From contig CM056582.1 of the NCBI GenBank assembly GCA_029721435.1, positions 35,484,611 to 35,548,610 of the forward strand: a stretch of DNA of 64,000 bases. Reading direction: 5' to 3'. Shown piece after piece: positions 43,269 to 55,187 of this stretch. The first letter of the stretch is position 1, and each line of letters begins with the position of its first letter. This stretch comes from Gymnothorax reevesii. Its lineage: Eukaryota; Chordata; Actinopteri; Anguilliformes; Muraenidae. The translations under genes and the position numbers were made by a program. Under the pieces are notes generated by a model. The model worked only from the letters and a program-made list of their open reading frames with translations, did no database searches and had not been told where the DNA came from.

Positions 43269-44639
43269 GGTAGCACTTCATTTTACAGGTCAAAGAATTT
43301 CATGGTAAATAGGTGATAATTCGCGGAAATTTCTCCCCAAATTACCTAAAAGTTTTGTGGAAATTTCCCCAAAATTATTCAATAATTTCATAGTAAGAAA
43401 GTTGGTAAATAGGTGATAATTAGCAGAAATATCCCCCCCAAATTTACCTAAATTATATTGAAAATTTCCAACATTGTTTAATAATTTCATGGTAGGAAAG
43501 GAGAACAGGCCACTAAATTGAAGTGAGCTGTTGCCGCTTTATTTCCAAGTAGTTTCTACCAAATTTCTGCTGATCATGCCAGCTTAATGCACAACTATTT
43601 TCTGTGTAACTTCTGCTGGGTAGGCCACTAAATTGAATTGAGTTGTTGCCCCTTTATTTCCAAGTAGTTTCTACCAAATTTCTGCTGATCATGCCAGCTT
43701 AATGTCCAACTATTTTCTGCGTAACTTCTACTGGGTAGGCTACTAAATTGAAGTGAGTTGCTGCCACTTCATTTCCAAGTTGTTTCTACCAAATTTCTAC
43801 TGATCATGCCAGCTTAATATCCAAGTACTTTAAGTCAAGATTCTGCAGAGTGGACCACTGAATTGAAGTGTGTCGTTGCTGCCTAATTTCCAAATAGTTT
43901 CTGCCCAAGTTCTGCTCATCATGCCAGGTTAACTTTATACCAGATTACATCACCAGCTACAAGCTCATTATCAAGCCCAGCAAAGATTCTTACCAATTAC
44001 CAGCTCCTCCTAACAAAACCAGTGCCAGCTAATATTCAGGTTATAAGACCGAGTTTTTGGTTTAAAACTGTTCACAAAGGAAGGACAATGCTGAGCTTCT
44101 CAAATATTTTTGAATATGCACTTTTTAAAAAAAACACCTTTTCTAAAAAGTCTACTTGCAGCAAGAATCACCTTCTGTCTACGATACACTATGTAATGCT
44201 ATTTAGAAAAAAAAACTGATGAATTCTTTGGAAATCTTAATTTTGTGTTTCAGTTTTTTTGCTATCAAATATCTGAAGTAAAGCAAGCAAAATGAACCTT
44301 TTGGTTTTTGTTTGATGTCCATAATTTTTCTGTAATGCATCAACAGGCTTTTGAGTCTTTTTAAAAATTTCTCCTCTGGCAGGTTGGTCTGAAGCCAGTC
44401 CTGAAAAGAAAAGGGGAGAACGACAGACAGAGAGAGAATAAATGGAATGAGTCTCAGTGCTTGCTTCATTTACAAAAAGTAATTAAAAGTAATCTAAACC
44501 AGTATCTTATTTATTTGTCTATATATTTAATGTCCTCAGCACAATTTTTGACCTATAAAAATGTTTAACTAGATAACACATAAAAATTGGACCAAGGGTC
44601 CAGTAGCTTACCGGCTAGCAATCTTACAGTGATGATACA

Positions 44640-45405
44640 AGTAAGGAAAATTTAATGTGATGCTTGACCTTCGAATCATGAAGGTCAATGTCAAAATCCT
44701 CAATACATGTTCAATTATTTATAAGACCTCCTGTAATACAATCCTAAGCTCTGAAGCAGTTTTAGTGATAGCAGTCATTGAAAATTCAATACGTAAACTG
44801 TGAACTTTGAAGGTCACAGAAGGTCAAATTGAGGTCAGCAAATGGACTTCATATATGACCCTCTAAATGTCTGTATAAAAACCTTGGCTCCATCTGTGAA
44901 CATTTTGGTGATACAAGTTATTGCAATTTCACGGTCGAGTTTGACCCTTGGAGGTTACTGACAATTTAAGCGGAACGTTACCAAATGAAAGTTCATATGT
45001 GACTTTCCCCAGATATCAAGCTCCTCCGCTCCGGATCTGCCGCGGATCAGCTGGAGCCGGGGCTGATCCGCGGCAGATCCGGAGCGGAGGAGCTTGCTAT
45101 CTGTTTAGATGTCAGTAACACAAACCTGGGCTCCATCTGTGACCATTTTAGTTGTAGAAGTCACTAAATTTTCACAAGGTCAGATTTCACCTTCGAAGGT
45201 CAATATGAAGGTCACCAAATGAAATGACTTCCTATTTGTCTCCAGTACAAATGTACATTCTATCAACAAAGTAATAGACAAAGACAAATTAGACAAAGAC
45301 AAAGTAATAGACAAATTGCTGACAAAGTAATTGAAATTTCACAGTAAAGTTTGACCGTTTAAGGTCACAAAAAAAAAATTATAAGCTACGTTTCTATTGA
45401 CTGAT
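44640..45405. repeat. Degenerate aaggtca-rich repeats inside the 8.9-kb element
   Basis: Recurrent blocks such as gaccttcgaatcatgaaggt, gacccttggaggttactgac and ctccatctgtgaccatttt at loose spacing of about 120-170 bp. It resembles the cleaner 128-bp array at 49900-50520. Confidence 0.55.
45011..45102. repeat. GC-rich hairpin with 34-bp perfect arms
   Basis: 45017-45050 (CAAGCTCCTCCGCTCCGGAT...) is the exact reverse complement of 45063-45096, with a 12-base loop. Pairing extends to 40 bp per arm with one mismatch (45016/45097). It is strongly GC rich and sits in AT-rich repeat sequence. Confidence 0.95.
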
Positions 45406-45412
45406 ATATATA

Positions 45413-45943
45413 CAGTCGCAATCAAAATTATTCAACCCCCATTGTAAATTGGGTTTAATAGCAAAATTTATAAACTTTCAGCTGTTTGTGATGAACAGAT
45501 TAAACAAGAGGATTTGAAATAGCTCAACACAACTAATATAACAAGTGGTTTCTCCAAATTTAACACGAAATGCCATTTTTAATGACCACTGCAGTTTCAA
45601 AATTATTCAACCTCCCAAATAGAATCCGTCATAAGAGTATATTTGCAAATAAGGTGTTGTCTCAAGCACACCTAATGCAGCTAATCGAGATCTTAATTAG
45701 TTGCATCAGGTTTGCATGAGATAGAACACATCAAATACCAGCTAGGGGTTTGTTGACGGTGACATTTGACTGCATATGAGAAATTTGGCTGTCAAAAGAA
45801 TTGTCCAACAAGCTAATAGAGGAGATCATTGCTTGGCAGAAACGAGGAAAAGGATACAAAAAGGAAGCACAGGCACTGAAATTTCATAGAGATGCAGTTG
45901 GAAGCATAGTTCGCAAGTTCAGGGATAAAGGAAAGGGCTCCAA
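45413..45943 (+). mobile_element. Truncated Tc1-like element E
   Basis: Left end CAGTCGCAATCAAAATTATT after TA; inner copy of the motif (tcaaaattattcaacc) near 45595, then the start of a transposase (EEIIAWQKRGKGYKKEAQAL, VGSIVRKFRDKGKGS). It is cut off at about 45943; no right end. Confidence 0.75.
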
Positions 45944-47413
45944 ATAACGGGTGCATAGGTGCACGTATGCATTCGGTATTCGGTAGGTGTACCCAAAATT
46001 TACAGTCGGATGCACCAAGTGCACCAAGTAAAAATCTTCCTTTTTCTGCAAAAGCGCTCATTCATACCTGGAATGAGTAATTCTATCAGTAAGGGACGAG
46101 AATTGATGACAAAATCAATGAGCTTACAAGACTGTGGAGCACATTTGGTCTGAGGCTGCGTATGTGTTAGTTTTTTGAGGATTTGTACTTTACTTAAGAT
46201 TTTTTTTTTAAACCGGGACTTTTACCCTACTACATTTAAAAGGTAAAAAGTATACTTTCACTTCGTTACTTTGACACTGGCAACCTAGTTACTTGTTTCA
46301 AATTAAAATATTAATTTAATTCATCATTTACGTGATTATCTGGATTTACCGTGTTCAAGAAGAACAACTGTGTATCTTTGTGCAGATGTGTCCGCCAGTG
46401 GACGTGGAGCTGCAAATTTGTGTACGCAGTTACAATATTCCATCACTAGATGGCACACCCAGGATCTTTTATTGAAATATAAAACTGACAGTAAACTCAA
46501 AGAAGAAGAAGAATATTAAGGAGAGACTGCTGGTTTTTTTTTTTTGAATACTGTATCTTTCTTTCACCTGAAATTGATTAAAGAGCACAAGGAGAGAACA
46601 AACAGTGGTTGCTTTGCTTCTTTCTATGCGTACTATGAAAAATACTTTGTCCTCGTACTTGCGCTTTTGATAATTAAGTACATTTTTTCACATACCTGTT
46701 ACAATTTGTGTATTTGTATCGTTTTGTCTGTCACAAACAAGAGAAGTTGCAGCACCACCTGTGACACCGGATCGGAGCAGGGTTTGTTTTCAGCCAAAAT
46801 ACACTACATGGAGGGCAGAGAGCTCCCACTCTCTCCGTAACAAGTTACAAGTCAATTCATCAAGCCATAACCATCCAAAGCTGTTAAATTGCTCGCAAAA
46901 CACAAAATTTTCTCAACTCATTTCATTACTTTCACATGACACGCCCACTCGTGTAAGATCCTCGATTTCTAATATATCTCAATGTGGATATGCAATTTTT
47001 ATTCTTCATGGCTTGTATAGATTTTTCAAATGTGGCTTAAGAGGATAAATAACTGCCCTAAACATAAATGCACCTAATTAACCCTAAAAGTACTAATCAC
47101 TGCTATAGTCATGCAAGATGCAAAACATACAAAGCAAAATTTCAGATTTCAGCCTTCAAAACCTCAACAATTTTGAGTATACACAGTGGGGTGCCAGGAC
47201 CAAGTTTGAGAACCACAGGCATAAACAGCAAAGAAATGTTGGTCACACGGGCATGATGTTGTGCCTACATTGCTATGCCCATCGCACCTAAGGTGGGGCC
47301 ACATAGCTGTGCTGTCTGGGCTCCATTTTGGTGCCCTGGAAGGACTTTGAGGTGGCATGTCCCATAGTAACAGACCATCTTAAAATATCGCTAGCTACAA
47401 TCATTCTGAAATA
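45944..47413. other. Interior of 8.9-kb element, unassigned
   Basis: No recognisable gene. A possible transposase for the large element would be expected in such a region, but the open frames here are short and without known motifs. Confidence 0.35.
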
Positions 47414-47494
47414 CACTGCCCGGCCAAAAAAAAGTCACCGTTTGGTAATTAATGAATAGATTCTATATTTGAATCATTATTGCGGTTATTAATA

Positions 47495-49004
47495 TACTCA
47501 GCAACAAAAGTTTCTGTGACACTATTTATGTGTATGTTATAAATGACACGCAAAGATCTCAATGCAATCAATATGTTTATTTAACAGGAGAAACACTGAC
47601 TTTTCAGTGCCAACGTCACTCAAAACGAAAAATGTCATTTTCATGCGTCATGAAGCACTTGTCTGACGTCTAACCAATTGTGACCTTCACACTTCAATAC
47701 CGGGTGTGACTTCCTCGTGCCATGATGCAAGCAACGCATCTCCGGCTCATGGACCGAATCAGATGTGCCAGGAATTGCTGTGGGATGTCATTCCAAATCT
47801 GACGTAGACGTTGTCGCAATTCCTGGAGTGTAGCTGGCGGGTTATCCAACCGCCGCAAACGTCGATCCATCTCGTCCCAAAGATGCTCGATTGGGGACAT
47901 GTCTGGGGATCTGGCTGGCCATGGCAGGACATTGACATGTTGTTGCATCAGATACTGCTGTACAATCCTTGCATCGTGTGGTCTGGCGTTATCATGTTGC
48001 AGCGTTATTCCGGGACCATGTTGCATCAAAAACGGTACCACCAATGGCCGTAGCACTTCATCGCGATATCTTTGACCTGTCAGATTTCCATCAATAACAA
48101 GCAAATCTGTTCTGTTTCTAGCCGTGATCCCTCCCCAAATCATGACACTACCACCTCCAAAACGTTCAAATTCCTGAACACAGTTGTTGGTATAACGTTC
48201 TCCACGTCGACGGTATACACGTAAACGACCATCACATCGGTTAAGCATGAATCTTGATTCATCAGTGAAGAGTACAAGATCCCACTGACGTTGGATCCAC
48301 CGTCGATGTTGTTGTGCCCACTGTAGACGCAGTCGTCGGTGTTGTACTGTGAGTATTGGACGTCTTGCTGGCCGACGTGGGACAATGCCAAAATGACGGA
48401 GACGGCGACGGATTGTCTGTGCAGACAGTCGCCTCAAACCAGGTATCGTTCTTGCAGTTATGGTTGCAGGTTGGAATCGATTTCGGAGATGGGTTGTTCA
48501 AATCCAGTTGTCCTGTCTGGGAGTGGTTACTCGTGGACGGCCGCTGCGAGGACGGTCTCTGACATGTCTTGTCTGCTGATGACGCTGCCATAAGTTCCAA
48601 ATGGTGTTTCGGTGGACATTCAGGCGATGAGCAACTTCCCTCTGCGAGGTTCCGGATTCAATCATCCCAATGGCCCTCCACCAATCATTTTCAGACAGTC
48701 TTGGCATTTAGAGGGTAGAGTTCCTGATCCAAAATGGCTGTGTTTTCGATAAGTGATGCTTTCGTCGTTCATCAGGCACAATGTGAACATTCCAAAAATT
48801 CTCCTCTTTTATTGCCATCCACAAGCATGATTTACGCACATTTTCACGTGCAAAGTCATTTTCTCGCATTTTCATGATTTCCATTTCAATGTTGTGTTCA
48901 CGTGTACTGTTTCAGTCTGATATCACCATGTATGACAATTTCATAATTGCGTTATGAAAAATAATTAACAATATTGGTGTCACAGAAACTTTTGTTGCTG
49001 AGTA
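47495..49004 (-). mobile_element. Nearly intact Tc1-like transposon D
   Basis: 1510 bp; ends TACTCAGCAACAAAAGTTTC and the inverted copy (gaaacttttgttgctgagta), TA on both sides. It carries a transposase on the - strand broken by a single stop. Confidence 0.92.
47694..48707 (-). pseudogene. Tc1 transposase of element D, one in-frame stop
   Basis: The - strand frame starts MPRLSENDWWRAIGMIESGT with the N-terminal helix-turn-helix, has GRPR-type linker SGRPRVTTPRQD, then one TGA at 48500-48498. The same frame continues without indel through LRRLSAQTIRRRLRHFGI to the end (MARGSHTRY). Total 338 codons, normal for the family. Catalytic DD34E residues are present: D in LFTDESRFML, D in LQHDNARPHD, E in PIEHLWDEMD. 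The stop could be a CGA to TGA transition. A later internal Met could give a 247-residue product lacking the DNA-binding domain. Other copies in the genome may be intact. Confidence 0.93.
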
Positions 49005-49469
49005 TATGTTTCATCTGACAATAATCATTTTAACCCTGACTGATGCAGCGCGTCGCTACTTATTTCTTTAAAAAATCATGTCAGAAGGCACATCCCCTAA
49101 TGGTGGAAAAGATGTTACAGTATTTCAGAACGGGCAAGTTATTGGCCTGTATTTAGCTAAGAAAACCATGAATGACATAGACAAGCATGAGGAATCATTT
49201 TCACAAACAATTTACCACCACAAAGTCCTGACCTTAAACACATTAAAAGTTGTTGGGATGTGCTCATGAAAGACTTCTGATTGGTTCAACCATTATGTCG
49301 AGAAGACAAGATCTCGGCCAAAAATTATGGCATTTCTGGTCGAAAGTAAATGTTCTTGCATTGCATATGGTTGTCGAAATAATGACAAGAGGAATATGCA
49401 CTATAATCAATGCTATAGGGGTTCCAACGAAAAATTTGAGTGTGCGACTTTTTTTTTGGCCGGGCAGTG

Positions 49470-49899
49470 TGATTTGTGTGGTAGAGTGATGCTCTGGGTA
49501 ATTTTTCCTAACAAGGAGGCCATTTATTATTGGTGACTGCGAACTATTGATCAATTTTGTAAAGTGTATACAGCAGCAAACATCCCTAAATGGACAAGAA
49601 TTGGGATAAGATTGAAAAGGAAATGAATCAACTGGGCTCATTCTCATGTTATGGTGATCGGCCTTGAAGAAAATCCTATACATGTCCTTTTTATGTGTTA
49701 TCCACAATTTTATTATTGGTTACAAATGAGGATGAGGATGAGGATATTAAATATATAAGCAAATGAGATACCAGATTAGATGGCATTAAATTATCCCCCG
49801 CTGCAGGATTAGTGCGAAGTGGGGGATATAGTATTGGGCTCCATCCATCTGTACGAATGCCCGTACGAACATATTTATATATGGATATTTTAAGAACCA
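49470..49899. other. Interior of 8.9-kb element, unassigned
   Basis: No gene recognised. 49795-49880 (gtgcgaagtgggggatatag) resembles 50855-50930 (gcgcaaagtgggcgatatag). Confidence 0.4.
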
Positions 49900-50525
49900 C
49901 TGACTAGATTCTAGGTCACAAAGCTTAAATTTGTGTATCTTTGTTCGTCCGTACGAACACATAAACTTGAATATCTTAAGAATCCTTGACTAGATTCTTC
50001 TCATATTTGGTACCTAGGTTCATCCCTGTGGGGGAAAGGTACCATGCTGTTTTGGTGACCTTGACCTTCATTTCAAGGTCACAAATCATAAATTTGAATA
50101 TCTGAAGAACTATTGACGAGATTCCTCTCATATTTGGTACCTAGGTTTATCCCTGTGGGAGAAAAGTACCATGCTGTTTTGGTGACCTTGACCTTTATTT
50201 CAAGGGTCACAAAGCATAAATTTGAATATCTTAAGAACTATTGACTTGATTCTTCTCGTATTTGGTACCTATGTTCATCCCAGTGGGGGAAAGGTACCAT
50301 GCTGTTATGGTGACCTTGACCTTTATTTTAAGGTCACAAATCATAAATTTGAATATCTTAAGAACTATTGACTAGATTCTTCTCGTATTTGGTACCTAGG
50401 ATCATACCAGTGTGGGGAAGGTACCATGCTGTTTTGGTGGCCGTCACCTTTAATTCAAGGTCACAAAGCATAAATTCCAATATCTTAAGAACTGTTGACT
50501 GGATTCTTTTCATGTTGGATACCTG
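49900..50525. repeat. About 128-bp tandem repeat, 4-5 units
   Basis: Landmark taccatgctgttttggtgac recurs at about 50039, 50166, 50295 and 50424. Each unit contains tcaaggtcacaaa-cataaat and ctcatatttggtacctagg. Confidence 0.88.
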
Positions 50526-50982
50526 TGACGACCCTCAAAATTCTGATGTTTCCTGGAGGTGATGGAGGTGACAGCTTGTCAAAATAAACATCGCCATGTC
50601 GATACTTCATCAACTTTTCAATTGGAAAATTAAACATAGCAAATTATAATTGCAGAAATAACAATGAAAAAGATCTGCAAAAGTCATAATAAAGCATATT
50701 AAATGTTGTTGACCTAATGTGTTGACTTTCTGAGTTTATTTTTATGAAATGTCTCTGATCAAGTGGCAATCAGCCATTACAATTACATACGGTGGTCATG
50801 TCAAAGTCAATTACTGTACAGTGATACACTTTTAAATTATTTTCCCCTGCCACGTGATTAGCGCAAAGTGGGCGATATAGTACTGGGCTCCGTACATATG
50901 TACGTCCGTCCGTCTGTACAGACACATAAAATTGAGGCGGCGGGGGATATCGCCATGTTACTGGCAGACACTTGTTATTATT
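50526..50982. other. Interior of 8.9-kb element, unassigned
   Basis: Includes the second gcgcaaagtgggcgatatag block. Nothing else is recognised before the right arm. Confidence 0.4.
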
Positions 50983-52195
50983 TGTAAATGAAGCAAGCAC
51001 TAAGCTAAGACTCATGCCATTTATTCTTTTTCTTTCTGTCTTTCATCCCTTTTGTTTTCAGGACTGGCTGCATTCCAACCTGCCAGAGGAAAAATTTTTA
51101 ATAAGACTCAAAAGCCTGTAGATGCATCACAGAAAAATAATGGACATCAACAAAAAACCAACCTTTATGTTCATTTTGCTTGCTTTACTTCAGATATTTG
51201 ATGGAATAAGATTGAAAGACAAAATAAAGAATTTCAAAGAATTAATCACAGTTTTTTTTCCTAAATAGCATTATATCGTGTATCGTAGACAGAAGATGAG
51301 TTTTGCTGCAAGTAGACTTGTTAGAAAAGGTGTTTTTTTTAAAAGTACATATTCAAAGATATATGACAAGCTCTGCATTGTATTTCCTTTGTGAACTGCT
51401 TTAAACCAGAAACTAGGTCTGATAACCTGAATAATAGCTGGTGCTGGTTTCGTTAAGAGGAGCTGGTCTTTGGTAAGAATCTTTGCTGGGCTTGATAATG
51501 AGCTTGTAACAGGTGATTTGATCTGGTATAAAGTTAACCTGGCATGATGAGCAGAATTTGGGCAGAACTGGAAATTAGGCAGCAATGACACACTTCAATT
51601 TAGTCTTCTACTCAGCAGAATTTTCACCTAAAGTACTTGGATGTTAAGCTGGCATGATCCGAAGAAGTTTGGCAGAAACTACTTGGAAATAAAGGTGCAA
51701 CAACTCACTTTAATTTAGTGGCCTGCCCAGCAGAAATTACAAAGAAAATAGTTGGACAGTAAGCTGACATGATCAGCAGAAATTTGGTAGAAACTACTTG
51801 GAAATAAAGTGGCAGCAACTCAGTTCAATTTCGGGGCCTATCCAGCAGAAGTTACGCAGAAAATAGTTGGACATCAAGCTGGCATGACCAACAGAAATTT
51901 GGTTGAAACTACTCAGAAATGAAGCGGCAACAGCTCACTTCAATTTGGAGGCCTGCTCTCCTTTCTTACCATGAAACTATTGTATAATGTTGGGAAAATT
52001 TTCATAAAAAACTTTGCGGTAATGTGGAGGGTAATTTCTGCTAATTATCACCCATTTACCATCTTTCTTACCATGAAATTATAAAATAATGTTGGGGAAT
52101 TTTGCAAAAATCTTTGAGGTAATTTGGGTAGAAATTTCAACTAATTATCGCCTATTTACTCTGAAATTCCCAGACCTTTAAAATGAAGTTTTACC

Positions 52196-52463
52196 AAAAT
52201 TATTCATGCTTTTATCTCATCAAGATTTGACTATTGCAACTCATTATTTACTTATTTGAGTAAGTAATCTTTGAACAAACTGCAAGTAGTTGAAAATTCA
52301 GCTACATGATTGCTCACTAAAACAAATACAAGAGCCCACATTACTCCAATTTTGGCATCTTTGCACTGGCTGCCAGTCCAATTCTGAATTTATTTTAAAA
52401 TTTTGTTAATTACCTTCAAAGCACTCAATGGCATGGCACCAGAATATATAAGTAAGCTTTTAA
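52196..52463 (+). mobile_element. L2-type LINE, segment 2
   Basis: Continues segment 1: FISSRFDYCNSLF, then LQVVENSATXLLT-like, HITPILASLHWLPVQF and ITFKALNGMAPEYISKLL, the typical L2 C-terminal order. It ends at the TTAA target of the next insertion. Confidence 0.85.
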
Positions 52464-53334
52464 GAGCCATTCCTCGAGAGATGGACATTCGCGGCGCAGT
52501 TGACCCCCCTGGAATTGAATGAAACTTGGCAAATAGTTAGATATGAGTGTCTCACAGAAAAAGCTAAATTTTCAGGTCTGTATTTCACTGTGCCTGCCGA
52601 TAGCGCCATCTGGAATCCACTTAAGTGGCTCAGTTTTGCTGTTGGCACCACATTTTACATGAACTATCATGACTTAAGGGTACACAGTACCAAACATGTT
52701 ATACTTTTATCATGACCTGTGACACTTCAAGTCCTGTTAGACTTTAGCACCACATCAGCACCAAGATGGGTTACTACATTATCGAGCCGGAATTATTTGA
52801 GAAATGACAATAAAAATTGAAAATGGGAATAAAATGATACCTCAGACATATACCAAACTACAATGCTTTATTATGTGTTTACACACAACTAGACTATCAT
52901 TTTTAGTGACTAGCACCTTGGTTTCTTAATGTGTTTGTGCAATAGATTAGTATTAGAAGTAATAGTATTTACACTTTCGAGCTAGACGGAGCCAAAGTTG
53001 GTGGAAAACTCAACTTTGGACTTTTTCATGACAGATTGTGCCTATGTTTCGGTGGCATTATTTTGTGTACCCAGCAAGATCGAGATATAAAATTTTCTGG
53101 ATACATGGTCCCTTTGGGGTACATTACATTTACATTAGTAAAATCTCCATGGTAGTATTTTCATTTTAGACGATTTTAAACATCAAAAGTCAGAAACATT
53201 CACCTCCTGTGGGCATTGTATGCTAGGTGCAAGTATTTCCCATCCCCAGCGAAGTGCCAAAGAAGTTGTTTTTGAATTGTAATGCACACAGGTAGTTTTC
53301 TCTGAAAATGAAAAGTTTAGCTTGGTACTATTCT

Positions 53335-53456
53335 GGGGCGCGTTTCCCAAAAGCGTAGTTGCTAACTAAGTTAGCCACTAACATAGTTTGTCCATTCACC
53401 ATCAATGGGCCCAATCATTTAAGTTAGCATCTGTGATTTTGGGAAACGCACCCCTG
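53335..53456. mobile_element. Small palindromic MITE
   Basis: GGGGCGCGTTTCCCAAAAGC and inverted ttttgggaaacgcacccc about 120 bp apart, with tgctaactaagttagccact and aagttagcat in opposite orientation between. Confidence 0.75.
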
Positions 53457-54440
53457 GGCGGATAGCTATCTGACTAAAAGTGGTGCTCTAAAGACCTAAT
53501 ATTTTACTAACCTAATATTCCATAGTCCCAGACAAATACCAATATTCTGTCTTTTCACATATATAAAGTATGTGCACAGTTAACCATAAAATTTGTAATC
53601 TCTTTGGTTTAAAGCTGGGTTGGCTGTATATTGGAAAAGAATATTGGTGGTGATTGTAGCATTGTGTCAACATGAAAGACTTTTACCAGTAGTCAGTGTA
53701 GTGTACAGTTTTGGAGAGTTTCACAAAAGAATAAATTCTCTGCATTTTTGCATTATTGTAAGAATCAGAAAGCAGGCTTCAGTGTTAATTCCAGGATTTA
53801 CCTAAGGTATAGTGCTTGGGTGTGAAAAAGGGCACAGCAGTCACGTCTGGTGAGTTGTTACCCTGATCAAGGGCACAGAAGTCCTAGCAAGGAAGTAGCA
53901 GCCTGCCAAGAAAAGGGCAGTTCATTTGTACTGGTAACTTGCATGCCTTCATTCCTAACTCCTGCCCATGATGTCTAGCCTACGGGATGCCCGCTGGGTG
54001 GGGTTTCTTTTACAGACTTCTCATTTCTGTGCGTACCAAGCCATGGGTGTTGATGCAACTATTGTGCCATATAGGCTGCTGCCCGCTATTTAATGCAGAG
54101 ACAGACATGCTCTCTATCAACGGCCTGTAAGCAGCCCTGTAGAGACCCAGGATGCAGTGTAGTAGGGCTTGCCTCGAGTGGCTCTGTGGGTAACACTGAC
54201 CCGGAGCACCTCTGGTGCGCACCACCAAGTGCCGCCAACCCAAAATCCACAAAAAATATTTATTGTGTATTTGTAATGCGCACAGTCACCACCAGTTTAC
54301 AACCAAAGAAGCTTAATACCAAAGGGATTGCAATTTTATGTATAACTGTGTATGTGCTTCATATATTTCAAAGCATAAAACTTTGGTATATGCCTGGGAA
54401 TATGGAATATTCGGTAGGTAGAACATTAGCTCTTTAGAGC
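53457..54440. other. Centre of the TTAA element, unassigned
   Basis: Short open frames without known motifs; no transposase signature. Confidence 0.4.
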
Positions 54441-55187
54441 GCCAACTTCAATCAGAAAGCTATGTACCCAGCATAGTACCAAACCAAGCTCTTCACTGTC
54501 TGAGAAAACTAGCTGTGTGTATCACAATTCAAAAATAAATTTCTTTGGTACGTTGCTGGGGATGGCCAGCACTTGCATCCAGCCTAAAGTGCCCACTGGT
54601 GGCAAATTTTTCAGAGTTTTGATGTTCAAAATCATCTACACTGAAAATACTACCATTGAGATTTTAGTAATGCTGTAATGTACCCCAAAGGACTATGTAC
54701 ACAGAGAATTTCAGATCTCTGTCTTGCTAGGTAACCAAAATAATTTCACCTCAACATAGGCACAATCTGCAGTGAAATGGTCCATTTTGAGTTTTCCTCC
54801 AACTTAAGCTCCGTCTTGCTCGAAAGTGCAAATACTACCAAATAAGTTCTTAATATTCCAAAAGCACAACAGACACCATTCATCACCATGGAACATATCT
54901 AGGATACTGAGGAAATACACCTCAAACATGCACCAAAATCAATTTCGACCATCTTTACAGCCATCCCTTGCACGAACCCAGCAAGATACGAAGGGAATAT
55001 TAACTGAAAATGATAGTTTTGTTGTGAGTAAACACATAAAAAAGCATTCTAGTTTGGTATATGTCTGGGATATTATTTTATTCCTATTTCCATTTCCAAT
55101 TTTTACCGTGATTTCTCAAATAATTCCAGCTCAATAAAATAGTTACCCAGCTTGGCGCTGATATGGTGCTAATGTCTATCCAGACTT

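Larger units (their letters stand above)
47414..49469. mobile_element. Tc1/mariner-like element F, interrupted by element D
   Basis: Ends CACTGCCCGGCCAAAAAAAA and inverted tttttttttggccgggcagtg; TA on the left, tg on the right. Its own body is 47414-47492 and 49005-49469, with a short open frame (49078-49269) of no clear family. A Tc1 element (47495-49004) sits inside. Confidence 0.72.
43269..52195. mobile_element. 8.9-kb element with about 1.2-kb terminal inverted repeats
   Basis: Starts GGTAGCACTTCATTTTA and ends with the inverted taaaatgaagttttacc. Flanked by an exact 8-bp duplication AAAATTAT (43261-43268 and 52196-52203). Both arms (about 43269-44482 and 50983-52195) carry the same sequence in opposite directions, including about four tandem 115-120 bp subrepeats (tttccaagtagtttctacca) and about two 100-bp subrepeats near the tips. 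Long inverted repeats built of tandem units recall Foldback/Galileo-type elements; the 8-bp duplication fits P or hAT. No transposase of its own is recognised. The interior holds other transposons and tandem repeats. Confidence 0.85.

Noticed and set aside
46544..46840. 98-codon + strand frame
   Set aside because: No recognisable domain, no splice context, within a mobile element interior.
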